Shown: positions 39,848 through 49,210, counted from the first letter of the stretch. The stretch is DNA of 58,314 nt from Prevotella sp. (GCA_017619275.1 JAFZSR010000083.1:1-58314), one strand, 5' to 3'. Program-made: numbers and translations. Notes: generated by a model from the letters alone, not told the origin.

Positions 39848-41560
39848 ATGAGAAGAAAAATTACCCTCGCTGTTGCCATGATGGCGATTGGCTTGCAAGC
39901 CGGCGCACAGACGCTGGCCACCAGTTACAAGGATGTAGGCAACGGCAACCCCATTAGTCCCTGTGTGTTTTGTGCCGACCCCACGGCCATCGACTATCAA
40001 GGTCGTATCTACGTCTATGGCACCAACGACCATCAGCAGTTCCTTATAAATGGGAAGAAGGACAGCAATGGTTATGGCAACATCAAGTCGTTGGTGGTGT
40101 TCTCTACCGACGACTTGGGCAACTGGACTTTCCACGGCACCATTGACGTGGGTAAGGTGTGCGGCTCGTGGTGCGGACAGTCGTGGGCACCGTCGGCCGT
40201 ATGGCGCACCAATGCCAACGGCAAGGAGGAGTTCTTTGTCTATTTTGCCAATGGTGGCGGCAGCGTGGGCGTCATCCGTAGCACCACTTCGCCTGTAGGA
40301 CCCTTCACGTCGCCTCTGAGCAATGCCATGATTCGCCACGGTATGGCTGGCGTAGACCCCTGCAACTGGGTGTTCGACCCTGGGGTGGTCATCGACGACA
40401 ATGGGGTAGGATGGGTTGCCTTTGGCGGTGGTGACCCGCAGTCGACGGGTTCGAACCTGATGCCTGGTAACTCGCGCATCGCCAAGCTGAAGTCCACGAT
40501 GTTGGGACTCGATGGCGCCGCTGTGAACCTGCCCGCTCCCTATCTGTTTGAAGCCAGCGAGCTGAACATGATGAATGGCCGCTATGTCTACACCTACAAC
40601 ACGTCGTGGAGCAACCGCGACCAATGGAGCAGTTATGCCAAGCGCAACGGTCAACCCGCGCCCTCGACGTGCAGCATGTGCTATATGGTGACCGACACCC
40701 CCCTCGACCCCGATTCATGGGAGTATCGCGGCGAGTATGTGCCCAACGAGGGCAACTTCGGCATGGGGTGGGGCAACAACCACACGCATCTCCATAAGTT
40801 TGAGGGACAATACTACCTGTTCTATCACTCCACCTTGCTGGAGCAGACGATGAACACGGGTGCTTCGGGCTTCCGTTCCATCGGCGTGAACAAAGTGGTC
40901 GTGAACGAGGAGACACAGAAGCTGAACAAGGTGACGATGACCAAGACCGGCGTGACCATGATTCGCAATCTGGATCCCTACCAGCTGCAGCAGGCCGAGA
41001 CAATGTCTACGTGTGGCGGCGTCACCTACGAAGATTTTACTAATATCACCAAGGTTCCTTCCATCAACACGTTGGGCAACGATGCCTCGAAGAACCTCCA
41101 GGTGAAGATGCGCCCCTATTCGTGGACAATGGTGCGCAAGGCCGACTTCGGTCAGACGGGAGCCAATGCCCTCACCATCCGTGCAATGGGAACGGGCACG
41201 CTGGAGATTCGCTTGAACAGCAAGGCCAACAAGGCTGCAGCCACGATGGAATTCTCGTCGACAACAATGGCCGAGCATACCATCGAACTCGACCCCAGCG
41301 TGTTCAAGAAGGTGTGCAATGTGTTCTTTGTCTTCACCGCTGCCCAGAACGTGCAGTGGGACAATTGGCAGTTCACCAGCGTGGAGGCCAGCGGAATAGA
41401 AAATGTTGAACGTCCATCGCTGAACGTCCAACATTCTGCCTACGACCTCATGGGTCGCCGCCTCATGGGCAATAGTAGGAAAGGCCTCGTCATCGAGCGC
41501 TATACCGACGAGCAGGGTAACATGCACAGCCGCAAGCGACTGGCATCGCCTATTGAATGA
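39848..41560 (+). CDS. Glycoside hydrolase family 43 with C-terminal CBM6-like domain
   Basis: A 570-residue secreted enzyme probably releasing arabinose or xylose from hemicellulose or pectin side chains. Signal peptide MRRKITLAVAMMAIGLQAGAQ. The five-bladed propeller shows the likely catalytic base Asp44 (CADPTAID), the pKa-modulating Asp177 (VFDPGVVIDDNG) and the acid Glu235 (FEASELNMMNGRYVYTYN). Residues about 395-520 look like a CBM6 carbohydrate-binding module. The tail (YDLMGRRLMGNSRKGLVIE) resembles a type IX sorting region but runs on past the usual end. An inverted repeat (AATGTTGAACGTCC at about 41401 and its near complement) is in frame before the tail. The stop overlaps the 3' end of the convergent GH97 gene by 11 bp. 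Confidence 0.88.
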   Translation: MRRKITLAVAMMAIGLQAGAQTLATSYKDVGNGNPISPCVFCADPTAIDYQGRIYVYGTNDHQQFLINGKKDSNGYGNIKSLVVFSTDDLGNWTFHGTIDVGKVCGSWCGQSWAPSAVWRTNANGKEEFFVYFANGGGSVGVIRSTTSPVGPFTSPLSNAMIRHGMAGVDPCNWVFDPGVVIDDNGVGWVAFGGGDPQSTGSNLMPGNSRIAKLKSTMLGLDGAAVNLPAPYLFEASELNMMNGRYVYTYNTSWSNRDQWSSYAKRNGQPAPSTCSMCYMVTDTPLDPDSWEYRGEYVPNEGNFGMGWGNNHTHLHKFEGQYYLFYHSTLLEQTMNTGASGFRSIGVNKVVVNEETQKLNKVTMTKTGVTMIRNLDPYQLQQAETMSTCGGVTYEDFTNITKVPSINTLGNDASKNLQVKMRPYSWTMVRKADFGQTGANALTIRAMGTGTLEIRLNSKANKAAATMEFSSTTMAEHTIELDPSVFKKVCNVFFVFTAAQNVQWDNWQFTSVEASGIENVERPSLNVQHSAYDLMGRRLMGNSRKGLVIERYTDEQGNMHSRKRLASPIE

Positions 41561-43565
41561 TGAGTCCGCCGTTGGGTTGCATCTCTACACGGGCTTTTTG
41601 CTTTTTATCCAGTTTCAGGGTGGCCAGCTTTGGCTGCCCTGTTTTGTTGTCGTCGACATAATACTTGAGCTGGGAGCCGGCCGGGAACATGGGCAGGTCG
41701 AGGGTGAGCTTCAGCGGCTCGGCCGTAGCGTTCAGACCGGCCACATACCACTGGTCGCCGTGGCGGCGGGCCAGCACCACATAGCGTCCTGGATAGCCGT
41801 CGATGTAGCGGGTTTCGTCCCATGTAGTAGGCATTGCCTTGAGCCAATCAATTTCAAATGATGGCAGTTCATTCTCTGTAAGGTTGTTGGGCTGCATGGC
41901 CACGCACTGAATGGCTGTCTGCATGGTGATGCCGCTGGCCATCTCGAAGATGTCGGTGGTCTTGCGGGTGTGGCGGCTCTTGTTGTCTTTCGAGAGGTAT
42001 TTGTTCATGATGATGCCGCCCCAGTCCATGGTGGCCGAGGCGTTGCGGCAGAAGGGGTGCATGGTGAGGTCGAAAGGCTCGCGGATGGCAGCCCCCTCGT
42101 TGAAGTAAACGTTCTCGCTGGCCAGCACAGCCTCCGAGGCCACATAGTTGGGGTACATGCGTTCCCAGCCGCGCGGCAAGGTGCAGCCGTGGAAGATGCA
42201 CTGCAGACCGTAGCGGTTGGCATCGTAGAGGATGTCCTCATAGAGCTTCATTGTCTCCTGCTTGTCACCGCCGAAGAAGTCCACCTTGATGCCCTTCACG
42301 CCGATGCTCTTCATCCAGGCCATCTCGCGGTCGCGAGCCATACCGGTGTTCATGCACTGGCGGGGCGTCTGCGGGGCGTCGTTCTCATAGCCGTTGCTGT
42401 TGTACCAAAGCATGAGCGAAACGCCCTTTGACTGGGCATAGCGCGACAGTTCGGCGATGCGGTCGCGGCTGATGTTCTGGTCCCACCAGTTGTCGACGAG
42501 GCAGAGCTCGAAGCCCATGGCCGATGCCAAGTCGATGAACTTCACCTGGTCGTCGTAGTTGATGCTGTTATCCTGCCAGATGAGCCAGCTCCAGGTGTAG
42601 CGGCCGCTCTGATAGTTGATAGAGGGTTCGTAGATAGGCTCCACCACGTCGTAGGCCACGGTAGTCTCCACGATGGGTTTCAGCGTGGTGCCCACGGTGA
42701 TGGTGCGCCAGGGCGTTACGCCAGGAAGGGGGATGCCAGCCGTGGTGGTGCCGTTGCCGTTGTTCTCGCCCGCCATGGGGTAGGCGATGTGGTAGCCGCC
42801 CTCCTGCCAGTCGCTGAGGTGCGAGCCACAATAGGCGCTGCTCACGCCTGTCTCGGAAATGAGCACCCAGCCATCGTTCTGTTGGGCTTGTTTGCTTTGT
42901 TTGCTATGCTGCGACATTGTCGCAGCAAAGGGAACGCGGAACAGGCAGGGGAAGGTGAAGCCCTCGCCGTATTGAGAGCGCTGCGCCATCGGCGCATCAG
43001 CCTTGTACTCCTCCTCGTAGCTGGGCTTTGTGCGCTCCCATCCCACCATGGCCTTGCTCTGGGGTGTGAGGAAGGTGGTGGTGCCTTCGGGTAGGTTGAA
43101 GCCCGTGGCTTCTGCCAGGATGACGGCGCTCTTCGGGTTGTCGTTGCGCTGGCGGGGGATGAGGTAGCGGAAGGCTACGTCGTTGTCGCCCACCGAGAAC
43201 TCCATGCTCATCTTCTGCTGGCGTGCGTTCTCAAACTCCAGGGTGAGCAACGTGGCTACATAGTGGATGTGGCTCTGCTTCACTTGGCGCATCTCATAGC
43301 ACTTGTCCACCTGCTCGGCCTTCGTCGATGTAATCTTTACTCCCTCGGTAAAGTCGCCGAAGTTGGCCTTGAAGCCCAGTGGCGACGTCTGCATCATCTG
43401 CTTTCCCTCCAGCGTGATGGCGTAGGTGGCGCGGCCACCCTCGTCGCTCACCGTAACGGTCAGTTTCCCACCTGGCGAGGTCACTGTGGCCTCGCGTGCC
43501 GATGCCACAAGTGTTGCTGCGCAGAGGAGCACAGCCGTGGCCATTGCTTTTGTTCGTTTCATCAT
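41550..43565 (-). CDS. Glycoside hydrolase family 97
   Basis: A 671-residue secreted glycosidase with signal peptide (MMKRTKAMATAVLLCAATLVASA). The N-terminal beta-sandwich is typical of GH97 (TVTSPGGKLTVTVSDEGGRATYAITLEGKQMMQTSPLGF), followed by the barrel (WSWLIWQDNSINYDDQVKFIDLASAMGFELCLVDNWW, MLWYNSNG, GVKGIKVDFFGGDKQ, ENVYFNEGAA) and a C-terminal beta domain. GH97 includes inverting alpha-glucosidases and retaining alpha-galactosidases. The Asp in IKVDFF is the nucleophile position of the retaining type, so alpha-galactosidase is favoured, weakly. A perfect TGCTGCGAC/GTCGCAGCA palindrome (42907-42927) encodes a Gln/Ser/Lys-rich insert (MSQHSKQSKQAQQND). Confidence 0.9.
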   Translation of the reverse strand: MMKRTKAMATAVLLCAATLVASAREATVTSPGGKLTVTVSDEGGRATYAITLEGKQMMQTSPLGFKANFGDFTEGVKITSTKAEQVDKCYEMRQVKQSHIHYVATLLTLEFENARQQKMSMEFSVGDNDVAFRYLIPRQRNDNPKSAVILAEATGFNLPEGTTTFLTPQSKAMVGWERTKPSYEEEYKADAPMAQRSQYGEGFTFPCLFRVPFAATMSQHSKQSKQAQQNDGWVLISETGVSSAYCGSHLSDWQEGGYHIAYPMAGENNGNGTTTAGIPLPGVTPWRTITVGTTLKPIVETTVAYDVVEPIYEPSINYQSGRYTWSWLIWQDNSINYDDQVKFIDLASAMGFELCLVDNWWDQNISRDRIAELSRYAQSKGVSLMLWYNSNGYENDAPQTPRQCMNTGMARDREMAWMKSIGVKGIKVDFFGGDKQETMKLYEDILYDANRYGLQCIFHGCTLPRGWERMYPNYVASEAVLASENVYFNEGAAIREPFDLTMHPFCRNASATMDWGGIIMNKYLSKDNKSRHTRKTTDIFEMASGITMQTAIQCVAMQPNNLTENELPSFEIDWLKAMPTTWDETRYIDGYPGRYVVLARRHGDQWYVAGLNATAEPLKLTLDLPMFPAGSQLKYYVDDNKTGQPKLATLKLDKKQKARVEMQPNGGLIIQ

Positions 43566-43622
43566 ATAAATAGATAATGTTATAAGTCTATTTCAACATT
43601 CGTTGTTACGAATAGTTTGGTG

Positions 43623-43630
43623 CAAAGATA
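43623..43630 (-). promoter_or_regulatory. Promoter -7 element of the GH97 gene
   Basis: Reverse complement reads TATCTTTG, matching TAnnTTTG, about 58 bp before the start codon. Confidence 0.55.
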
Positions 43631-43694
43631 CAAAAATTTTTTGCTCCCACGAAAAATAAGGCGTGAAAAACGCTTTGTTTTGGAAAGAAAATTG

Positions 43695-43702
43695 TAATTT
43701 TG
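43695..43702 (+). promoter_or_regulatory. Promoter -7 element of the cstA operon
   Basis: TAATTTTG matches TAnnTTTG, 29 bp before the ATG. A TTTG lies at 43674-43677 with a slightly short 17-bp spacer. Confidence 0.55.
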
Positions 43703-43731
43703 CAGTCGGATAATTCAATAACGAACAAAAT

Positions 43732-45192
43732 ATGATTACTTTCTTGGTAAGCCTTGTGGCGCTTGTTCTGGGCTATCTGCTTTATGGCCGATTGGTGGAG
43801 CGCGTATTTGGCCCCGACGACCGTGTGACGCCCGCAGTGAGCAAAGCCGATGGCATGGACTATATTGTGCTGCCGTCGTGGAAGATTTTCATGATCCAGT
43901 TCCTTAACATTGCGGGCACGGGTCCTATCTTCGGTGCCATCATGGGCGCGAAGTTCGGTCCGGCGGCCTATTTGTGGATTGTTTTCGGCTGTATCTTTGC
44001 TGGCGCCACCCACGACTATCTGAGTGGCATGCTCTCCATGCGCCATGGTGGTGCTGGCTTGCCCGAACTCATTGGCAAATACCTGGGAAAGACAACGAAG
44101 GGACTGATGCTCGTGTTCACCGTGTTGCTGCTCATCATGGTGGGAACGGTGTTCGTTTACTCGCCGGCCGAGATCCTGCATAATATCTGGGGCAGCACGC
44201 TGATGTGGATTATCATCATCTTTGCCTACTACATCATCGCTACGATGCTGCCCATCGACAAGATTATCGGCAAGGTGTATCCGCTGTTTGCCTTCTCGCT
44301 GCTCTTCATGGCTGCTGCCCTGCTGGTGATGCTGTTGGTGAAATGGCCGTCGCTGCCCGAGTTGTGGACGCATCTTGAGAACATGGGCTTCAGCGCTGAC
44401 GCTAATTGGACCGACCAGATTTTCCCCTGCCTGTTCATTACCATCGCCTGTGGCGCCATCAGCGGTTTCCATGCCACGCAAAGTCCCCTCATGGCTCGTT
44501 GCGTGAAAAGCGAGCGCATGGGACGCCCCATCTTCTATGGAGCGATGATTACCGAGGGCATCGTGGCACTCATCTGGGCCACCGTGTCGATGTACTTCTT
44601 CTACAACGACCCGACGCCTGGCTATGATGTGATGGGTGTTGCTTCAGGTTATCACACGTCGGCCCCCGCTGTAGTGAACATTGTGTGCAACGACTGGCTG
44701 GGCATCTTCGGAGGCATCCTCGCCATGCTGGGTGTTGTGGCTGCGCCCATCACCAGTGGCGACACCGCCTTCCGCTCGGGACGACTCATCGTGGCCGACT
44801 GGCTGAAGATGAACCAGCGGCCCATCGCCAAGCGTCTCGCCATCTGCATCCCCATGTTTGCCTGCTCCATCGCCATGCTCATTTGGCAGATAGAGAATCC
44901 CGATGGCTTCAACACCATCTGGCAATACTTCGGATGGAGTAACCAGGCCCTCTCGGTGTTCACCCTGTGGACGCTCACCGTCTATCTGGCGCGCAACCAC
45001 AAGCCGTACATCCTCACGCTCATTCCGGCGCTGTTCATGACCACCGTATGTAGCACCTTCCTCTTTATTTCGAAACAAGCCTTCCATCTCGATCCCACGC
45101 TGGCCTACTCGCTTGGCGCCGTGTGCTTCTGCATTGCCCTGGCTTGGTTCTGCCTTTGGTATGTGAAATTCAAAAAATCCATTAAACAATAA
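43732..45192 (+). CDS. cstA: Carbon starvation protein CstA family transporter
   Basis: A 486-residue inner-membrane transporter of the CstA family, whose members import peptides or pyruvate in carbon-limited cells. It has about 12-13 hydrophobic helices. Signature segments are LGYLLYGRLVERVFGPDDRVTPAV, SWKIFMIQFLNIAGTGPIFGAIMGAKFGPAAYLWIVFGCIFAGATHDYLSGMLSMRHGG and GFHATQSPLMARCVKSERMGR. It is the short form common in Bacteroidetes, without the long C-terminus of E. coli CstA. It heads a tight gene set: the outer-membrane protein gene begins 4 bp later and nadC, the LacI-type regulator and uxaA follow with gaps of at most 34 bp. Confidence 0.92.
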   Translation: MITFLVSLVALVLGYLLYGRLVERVFGPDDRVTPAVSKADGMDYIVLPSWKIFMIQFLNIAGTGPIFGAIMGAKFGPAAYLWIVFGCIFAGATHDYLSGMLSMRHGGAGLPELIGKYLGKTTKGLMLVFTVLLLIMVGTVFVYSPAEILHNIWGSTLMWIIIIFAYYIIATMLPIDKIIGKVYPLFAFSLLFMAAALLVMLLVKWPSLPELWTHLENMGFSADANWTDQIFPCLFITIACGAISGFHATQSPLMARCVKSERMGRPIFYGAMITEGIVALIWATVSMYFFYNDPTPGYDVMGVASGYHTSAPAVVNIVCNDWLGIFGGILAMLGVVAAPITSGDTAFRSGRLIVADWLKMNQRPIAKRLAICIPMFACSIAMLIWQIENPDGFNTIWQYFGWSNQALSVFTLWTLTVYLARNHKPYILTLIPALFMTTVCSTFLFISKQAFHLDPTLAYSLGAVCFCIALAWFCLWYVKFKKSIKQ

Positions 45193-45196
45193 CATT

Positions 45197-45712
45197 ATGA
45201 AGAAAACTATCCTTTCCTTGCTCTGTGCCATGATGGCGCTGGCAAGCAATGCGCAAGGCTTCACCAAGCCCGTTGCCGACCGTCCTCCCTTTGGTGAGGG
45301 GAAATTCTATGTGGCTACTGCCCTTTCGGGTATGGACGTGAACTTCAACAGCACCGAGAAGTGGAAACTCGACCTGCAGGCAAAAGTGGGATACCTGTTT
45401 GCCGACAACTGGATGGTGACCGGACAGGCAGCCTACAACTGGCGCAAGACTGCTTCCAATGCCTTCCAGGCAGGAGCCGGACTGCGTTACTACATCGAGC
45501 AGAACGGTCTCTATTTGGGCATGGGTGCCAACTATGTGCATAAGTGGCACGACTTCGACGATTTTATGCCTACCATCCAGTTGGGTTATTCGTTCTTCTT
45601 GAACCGCACTGTGACCATCGAGCCTGAGCTGTACTACAACCAGAGTTTGAAAGACCACAGCGACTACTCCGGCTTCGGACTGCGCATCGGCTTTGGCATC
45701 TACTTTGAATAA
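45197..45712 (+). CDS. Small outer-membrane beta-barrel protein
   Basis: A 171-residue protein with signal peptide (MKKTILSLLCAMMALASNAQ) and regular amphipathic strands (KFYVATALSGMDVNF, KLDLQAKVGYLFADNWMVTGQAAYNW, FQAGAGLRYYI, LYLGMGANYVH, MPTIQLGYSFFL, VTIEPELYYN, GFGLRIGFGIYFE). The final residue is aromatic-adjacent (FE after YF), as expected for a barrel recognised by BamA. Eight strands fit the length, as in OmpA/OmpW-like barrels. It is located between cstA and nadC in an apparent operon. Transport or structural role unknown. Confidence 0.8.
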   Translation: MKKTILSLLCAMMALASNAQGFTKPVADRPPFGEGKFYVATALSGMDVNFNSTEKWKLDLQAKVGYLFADNWMVTGQAAYNWRKTASNAFQAGAGLRYYIEQNGLYLGMGANYVHKWHDFDDFMPTIQLGYSFFLNRTVTIEPELYYNQSLKDHSDYSGFGLRIGFGIYFE

Positions 45713-45730
45713 TTAATGTAGAACAATCAA

Positions 45731-46579
45731 ATGCTAACTACTGAAGAACTTGTCGACAGGTTGATTGACTTGTCGTTTGCAGAGGATATTGGCGATGGCG
45801 ACCACACCACTTTGTGCTGCATTCCCGAAGACGCCATGGGTAGCAGCCGTCTGCTCATCAAGGAAGACGGCGTCCTGGCTGGCATTGAGATAGCAAAAGA
45901 GGTGTTTCGCCGTTTCGACCCTGAGCTGCAGGTGGAGGTGCTGAAGGGCGATGGCTCGCCAGTGAAGAAGGGCGACATCGCCATGATAGTGACTGGCCGT
46001 GTACGCTCCTTGTTGCAGACCGAGCGCCTGATGCTGAACATCATGCAGCGCATGAGCGGCATCGCCACGATGACGGCTCGCTATGTGAAGCGATTGGAGG
46101 GAACAGGCACCCGAGTGCTCGACACCCGCAAGACCACGCCGGGCATGCGCATGCTGGAGAAGCAAGCCGTGAAGATTGGCGGAGGATGCAACCACCGCAT
46201 CGGTCTCTTCGACATGATTCTGCTGAAAGATAACCATGTGGACTTCGCGGGGGGCATCACCAATGCCATCGACCGTTGCCACCAGTATCTGGAGGAGAAG
46301 GGCCTGAAGCTAAAGATTGAGATTGAGGTGAGAAACTTCGACGAGCTGCAGCAGGTGCTCGACCATGGCGGCGTGGACCGCATCATGCTCGACAACTTCT
46401 CCGTGCCCGACACGAAGAAAGCTGTTGACCTGATTGCTCATCGCTACGAGACCGAGTCGAGTGGAGGCATCACCTTCGACACCATCCGCGACTATGCCGA
46501 GCAGGGCGTCGACTTTGTGTCCGTAGGTGCGCTCACTCATTCTGTGAAGGGACTCGACATGAGTTTCAAGGCCAACTAA
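45731..46579 (+). CDS. nadC: Nicotinate-nucleotide pyrophosphorylase (quinolinate phosphoribosyltransferase)
   Basis: Converts quinolinate and PRPP to nicotinate mononucleotide with CO2 release in NAD synthesis. The 282-residue enzyme shows EDIGDGDHTTL, ERLMLNIMQRMSGIATMTARYV, the TRKTTPGMRMLEKQAVKIGGGCNHRIGLFDMILLKDNHV signature with PRPP- and quinolinate-binding residues, EIEVRNFDEL, and IMLDNFSV. C-terminal SSGGITFDTIRDYAEQGVDFVSVGALTHS completes the barrel. nadA and nadB are not in the window. Its place between an outer-membrane protein gene and a LacI-type regulator is unusual for a NAD gene and suggests an operon joined by rearrangement. Confidence 0.95.
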   Translation: MLTTEELVDRLIDLSFAEDIGDGDHTTLCCIPEDAMGSSRLLIKEDGVLAGIEIAKEVFRRFDPELQVEVLKGDGSPVKKGDIAMIVTGRVRSLLQTERLMLNIMQRMSGIATMTARYVKRLEGTGTRVLDTRKTTPGMRMLEKQAVKIGGGCNHRIGLFDMILLKDNHVDFAGGITNAIDRCHQYLEEKGLKLKIEIEVRNFDELQQVLDHGGVDRIMLDNFSVPDTKKAVDLIAHRYETESSGGITFDTIRDYAEQGVDFVSVGALTHSVKGLDMSFKAN

Positions 46580-46613
46580 TCCGTTATATCCGTTGTCGGA
46601 AAAAATTGTCTCG

Positions 46614-47684
46614 ATGGCATTTGACAAAATCAGAATCAAAGACATTGCCCGCAGGGCGGGCGTAAGCGTCGGCACCGTTGACCGCGTGCTCCACAAGCGG
46701 CCTAATGTGTCGAAGGCTGCGTTGGAAAAGGTGGAGCAGGCGTTGGACGAGATGAACTACGAACCCAACGTCTACGCTTCGGCATTGGCATACAACAAGG
46801 ACTACAACTTTGTGTGCATCATGCCGCAGCATGAGAGCGAAGCCTACTGGGAAGAGATTGAAGAGGGGGTGCAGGAAGCTACGCGGCGTCGGCGCGATTT
46901 CAATGTGTCGCTCCAGTTGCTTTTCTATGAGCGCTTCAACGCAGAGTCGTTTGTAGAGGCCACTACCCAATGCTTGAAGGCACAGCCCGACGGCGTAATT
47001 GTGGTGCCGGCAAAGTTGGAGTTGACGCGCGACTTCACCGAAAAACTCTCCGAGATGCAGGTGCCTTTCATCCTGCTCGACTCCTATCTGCCCGACCTGA
47101 AACCTTTGGCATTCTTTGGGCAGGACTCTTTCCAGAGTGGCTATTTCGCAGCCCGCATGCTGATGCTGCTGGCGGCCAAGGACGAAGAAATCATGCTGAT
47201 GAAGCAGCTGAAGGATGGCCACATTGGCTCGAAGCAGCAGAACAACCGCGAGACAGGCTTCCGCCACTACATGCGCGACCATTTCCCTAAGGTAGTCATC
47301 ACCGAGGTGAACCTGCCTTTGGGCGCCACGCGAGAAGAGCATGACGAAATACTGGAACAGTTCTTCGACGAGCACCCGCATGTGCACCATTGCATCACCT
47401 TCAACTCGAAGGCGCACCTTGTGGGGCAGTTCCTGTTGCGTACCAACCGTAGGCAGGTGCAAATCATGGGATACGACATGGTGCCCAAGAATGCCGAGTG
47501 TGTACGCAGGGGCAGCATCTCGTTCCTCATCGCCCAGCATGCCTATGTGCAGGGGTATTCCTGCGTGGAGACACTCTTCCAAGCCATCGTGCTGAAGAAA
47601 GAGGTGACCCCTGTGAACTACATGCCCATCGAGTTGCTCACGCCAGAGAACATCGAATTCTACCGCCGCTCCAATATTCTATAA
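46614..47684 (+). CDS. LacI-family transcriptional regulator
   Basis: A 356-residue sugar-responsive repressor or activator. The N-terminal helix-turn-helix reads IRIKDIARRAGVSVGTVDRVLHKRPNVSKAALEKVEQALDEMNYEPNVYASALA, the standard LacI DNA-binding domain and hinge. A periplasmic-binding-like sensor domain follows (about 62-356; QPDGVIVVPAKLELTRDF, FFGQDSFQSGYFAARMLM, QIMGYDMVPKNAECVRRGSISFLIAQHAYVQG). The start is the ATG at 46614; the frame extends to a TTG at 46593 without good context. Immediately upstream of uxaA (18 bp), so it is probably a galacturonate/hexuronate regulator, by context only. Its operator was not identified. Confidence 0.88.
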   Translation: MAFDKIRIKDIARRAGVSVGTVDRVLHKRPNVSKAALEKVEQALDEMNYEPNVYASALAYNKDYNFVCIMPQHESEAYWEEIEEGVQEATRRRRDFNVSLQLLFYERFNAESFVEATTQCLKAQPDGVIVVPAKLELTRDFTEKLSEMQVPFILLDSYLPDLKPLAFFGQDSFQSGYFAARMLMLLAAKDEEIMLMKQLKDGHIGSKQQNNRETGFRHYMRDHFPKVVITEVNLPLGATREEHDEILEQFFDEHPHVHHCITFNSKAHLVGQFLLRTNRRQVQIMGYDMVPKNAECVRRGSISFLIAQHAYVQGYSCVETLFQAIVLKKEVTPVNYMPIELLTPENIEFYRRSNIL

Positions 47685-47702
47685 TCCTTTCTTCCTTCAA
47701 TC

Positions 47703-49199
47703 ATGCAAACTTCTTTCCTCAAAATCAATCCTGCCGACACCGTTGTGGTGTGTCTGCAGCCTTTGCAAAAGGGAACGATTATCAATGTCGATGATGCCGA
47801 CATCACCATCAACCAAGACACGCCCGCCGGGCACAAGGTGCTGATAAGTAGCGTGCGTAAGGGGCAGGACATTATCAAATACGGCTATCCCATCGGTCAT
47901 GCTCGTGAAGACATGGAAGCCGGCGATTGGGTAAACGAGCACAACCTGCAGACCAACTTGAAGGGAACGCTGGAATATGAATATCGCCCTGTGGATGAAA
48001 GACTTGACATCCCTTTGGAAAACCGAACCTTTCAGGGTTATCGCCGCAAGAACGGCGACGTGGGTGTGCGAAACGAACTCTGGATTGTGCCTACGGTGGG
48101 TTGCGTGAACGGCATTGCCGAGCGGCTGGCACAACAGATGCGACAGGAGATAAGCCCATCGAGCAACATCGATGCCGTTTGGGCGTGGCACCACAACTAT
48201 GGCTGCTCGCAGTTGTCGGGCGACCATGAGAACACCCGCCGCGTGCTGCGTGACATCTGCCTGCATCCGAATGCAGGCGGCGTGCTGGTGCTGGCTTTGG
48301 GATGCGAGAACAACCAGCCCGATGAGTTCATGAAGCTGCTGGGCGACTACGACCACGACCGCATCCGTCTGCTCGTGACGCAGCAGGTGGAGGGCGATGA
48401 GGTGGAGGCTGGCATGGATTTGCTGCGGCAGCTATATGCCATTGCTAGCGCCGACCAGCGCGAGGCAGTGCCCGTGAGTGAGTTGCGGGTAGGCTTGAAG
48501 TGTGGCGGCAGCGATGGCTTCAGCGGCATCACTGCCAATCCCCTTGTGGGCGAGTTCAGCGACTGGCTGGTGGCCCAAGGAGGCACCAGTGTGCTTACCG
48601 AGGTGCCCGAAATGTTTGGAGCCGAAACCATTCTGATGAACCGCTGCGAGACACGCGAACTCTTCGACCAGACCGTGGCGATGATTAACAATTTCAAGGA
48701 GTATTTCCTCAGCCACGGCGAGCCGGTGGGCGAGAATCCCAGTCCAGGCAACAAGGCGGGAGGCATTTCTACGCTTGAAGACAAGGCTTTGGGCTGCACG
48801 CAGAAGTGTGGACGAGCACCCGTGAGTGGCGTGATGGAGTATGGCGACCGCCTCTCGCATAAAGGCTTGAATCTGCTCTCGGCCCCGGGCAACGACCTCG
48901 TGGCTGCCACCGCTTTGGCCTCGTGCGGTTGCCATCTGGTGCTGTTCACCACGGGACGCGGAACGCCTTTTGGCACTTTCGTGCCCACCATGAAGATTGC
49001 TACCAATCCTACCTTGGCCAGCAGAAAGCCACAGTGGGTTGATTTCTCGGCAGGACAGCTCGTTGAAGGCAGAACCATGCAGCAGCTGCTTCCGGAGTTC
49101 ATCGACAAGGTGCTTAGCGTGGCCAGCGGCTCATTGGCTTGCAACGAGGAGAATGGCTACCGCGAAATCAGCATCTTCAAGAATGGCGTAACGCTTTAG
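47703..49199 (+). CDS. uxaA: Altronate dehydratase
   Basis: Dehydrates D-altronate to 2-keto-3-deoxygluconate in galacturonate breakdown. The 498-residue protein has an N-terminal SAF domain (about 1-95, FLKINPADTVVVCLQPLQKG) and the large dehydratase domain: FQGYRRKNGDVGVRNELWIVPTVGCVNGIAE, WHHNYGCSQLSGDHENTRRVL, LALGCENNQPDE, LKCGGSDGFSGITANPLVGEFSD, EVPEMFGAE, and GGISTLEDKALGCTQKCG, with conserved cysteines expected for iron binding. Single-chain form, as in E. coli UxaA. The partner gene uxaB and the isomerase uxaC are not adjacent. It ends the operon before a hairpin-forming repeat shared with the convergent sensor gene. Confidence 0.93.
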   Translation: MQTSFLKINPADTVVVCLQPLQKGTIINVDDADITINQDTPAGHKVLISSVRKGQDIIKYGYPIGHAREDMEAGDWVNEHNLQTNLKGTLEYEYRPVDERLDIPLENRTFQGYRRKNGDVGVRNELWIVPTVGCVNGIAERLAQQMRQEISPSSNIDAVWAWHHNYGCSQLSGDHENTRRVLRDICLHPNAGGVLVLALGCENNQPDEFMKLLGDYDHDRIRLLVTQQVEGDEVEAGMDLLRQLYAIASADQREAVPVSELRVGLKCGGSDGFSGITANPLVGEFSDWLVAQGGTSVLTEVPEMFGAETILMNRCETRELFDQTVAMINNFKEYFLSHGEPVGENPSPGNKAGGISTLEDKALGCTQKCGRAPVSGVMEYGDRLSHKGLNLLSAPGNDLVAATALASCGCHLVLFTTGRGTPFGTFVPTMKIATNPTLASRKPQWVDFSAGQLVEGRTMQQLLPEFIDKVLSVASGSLACNEENGYREISIFKNGVTL

Positions 49200-49210
49200 C
49201 GCTTCTTTTT

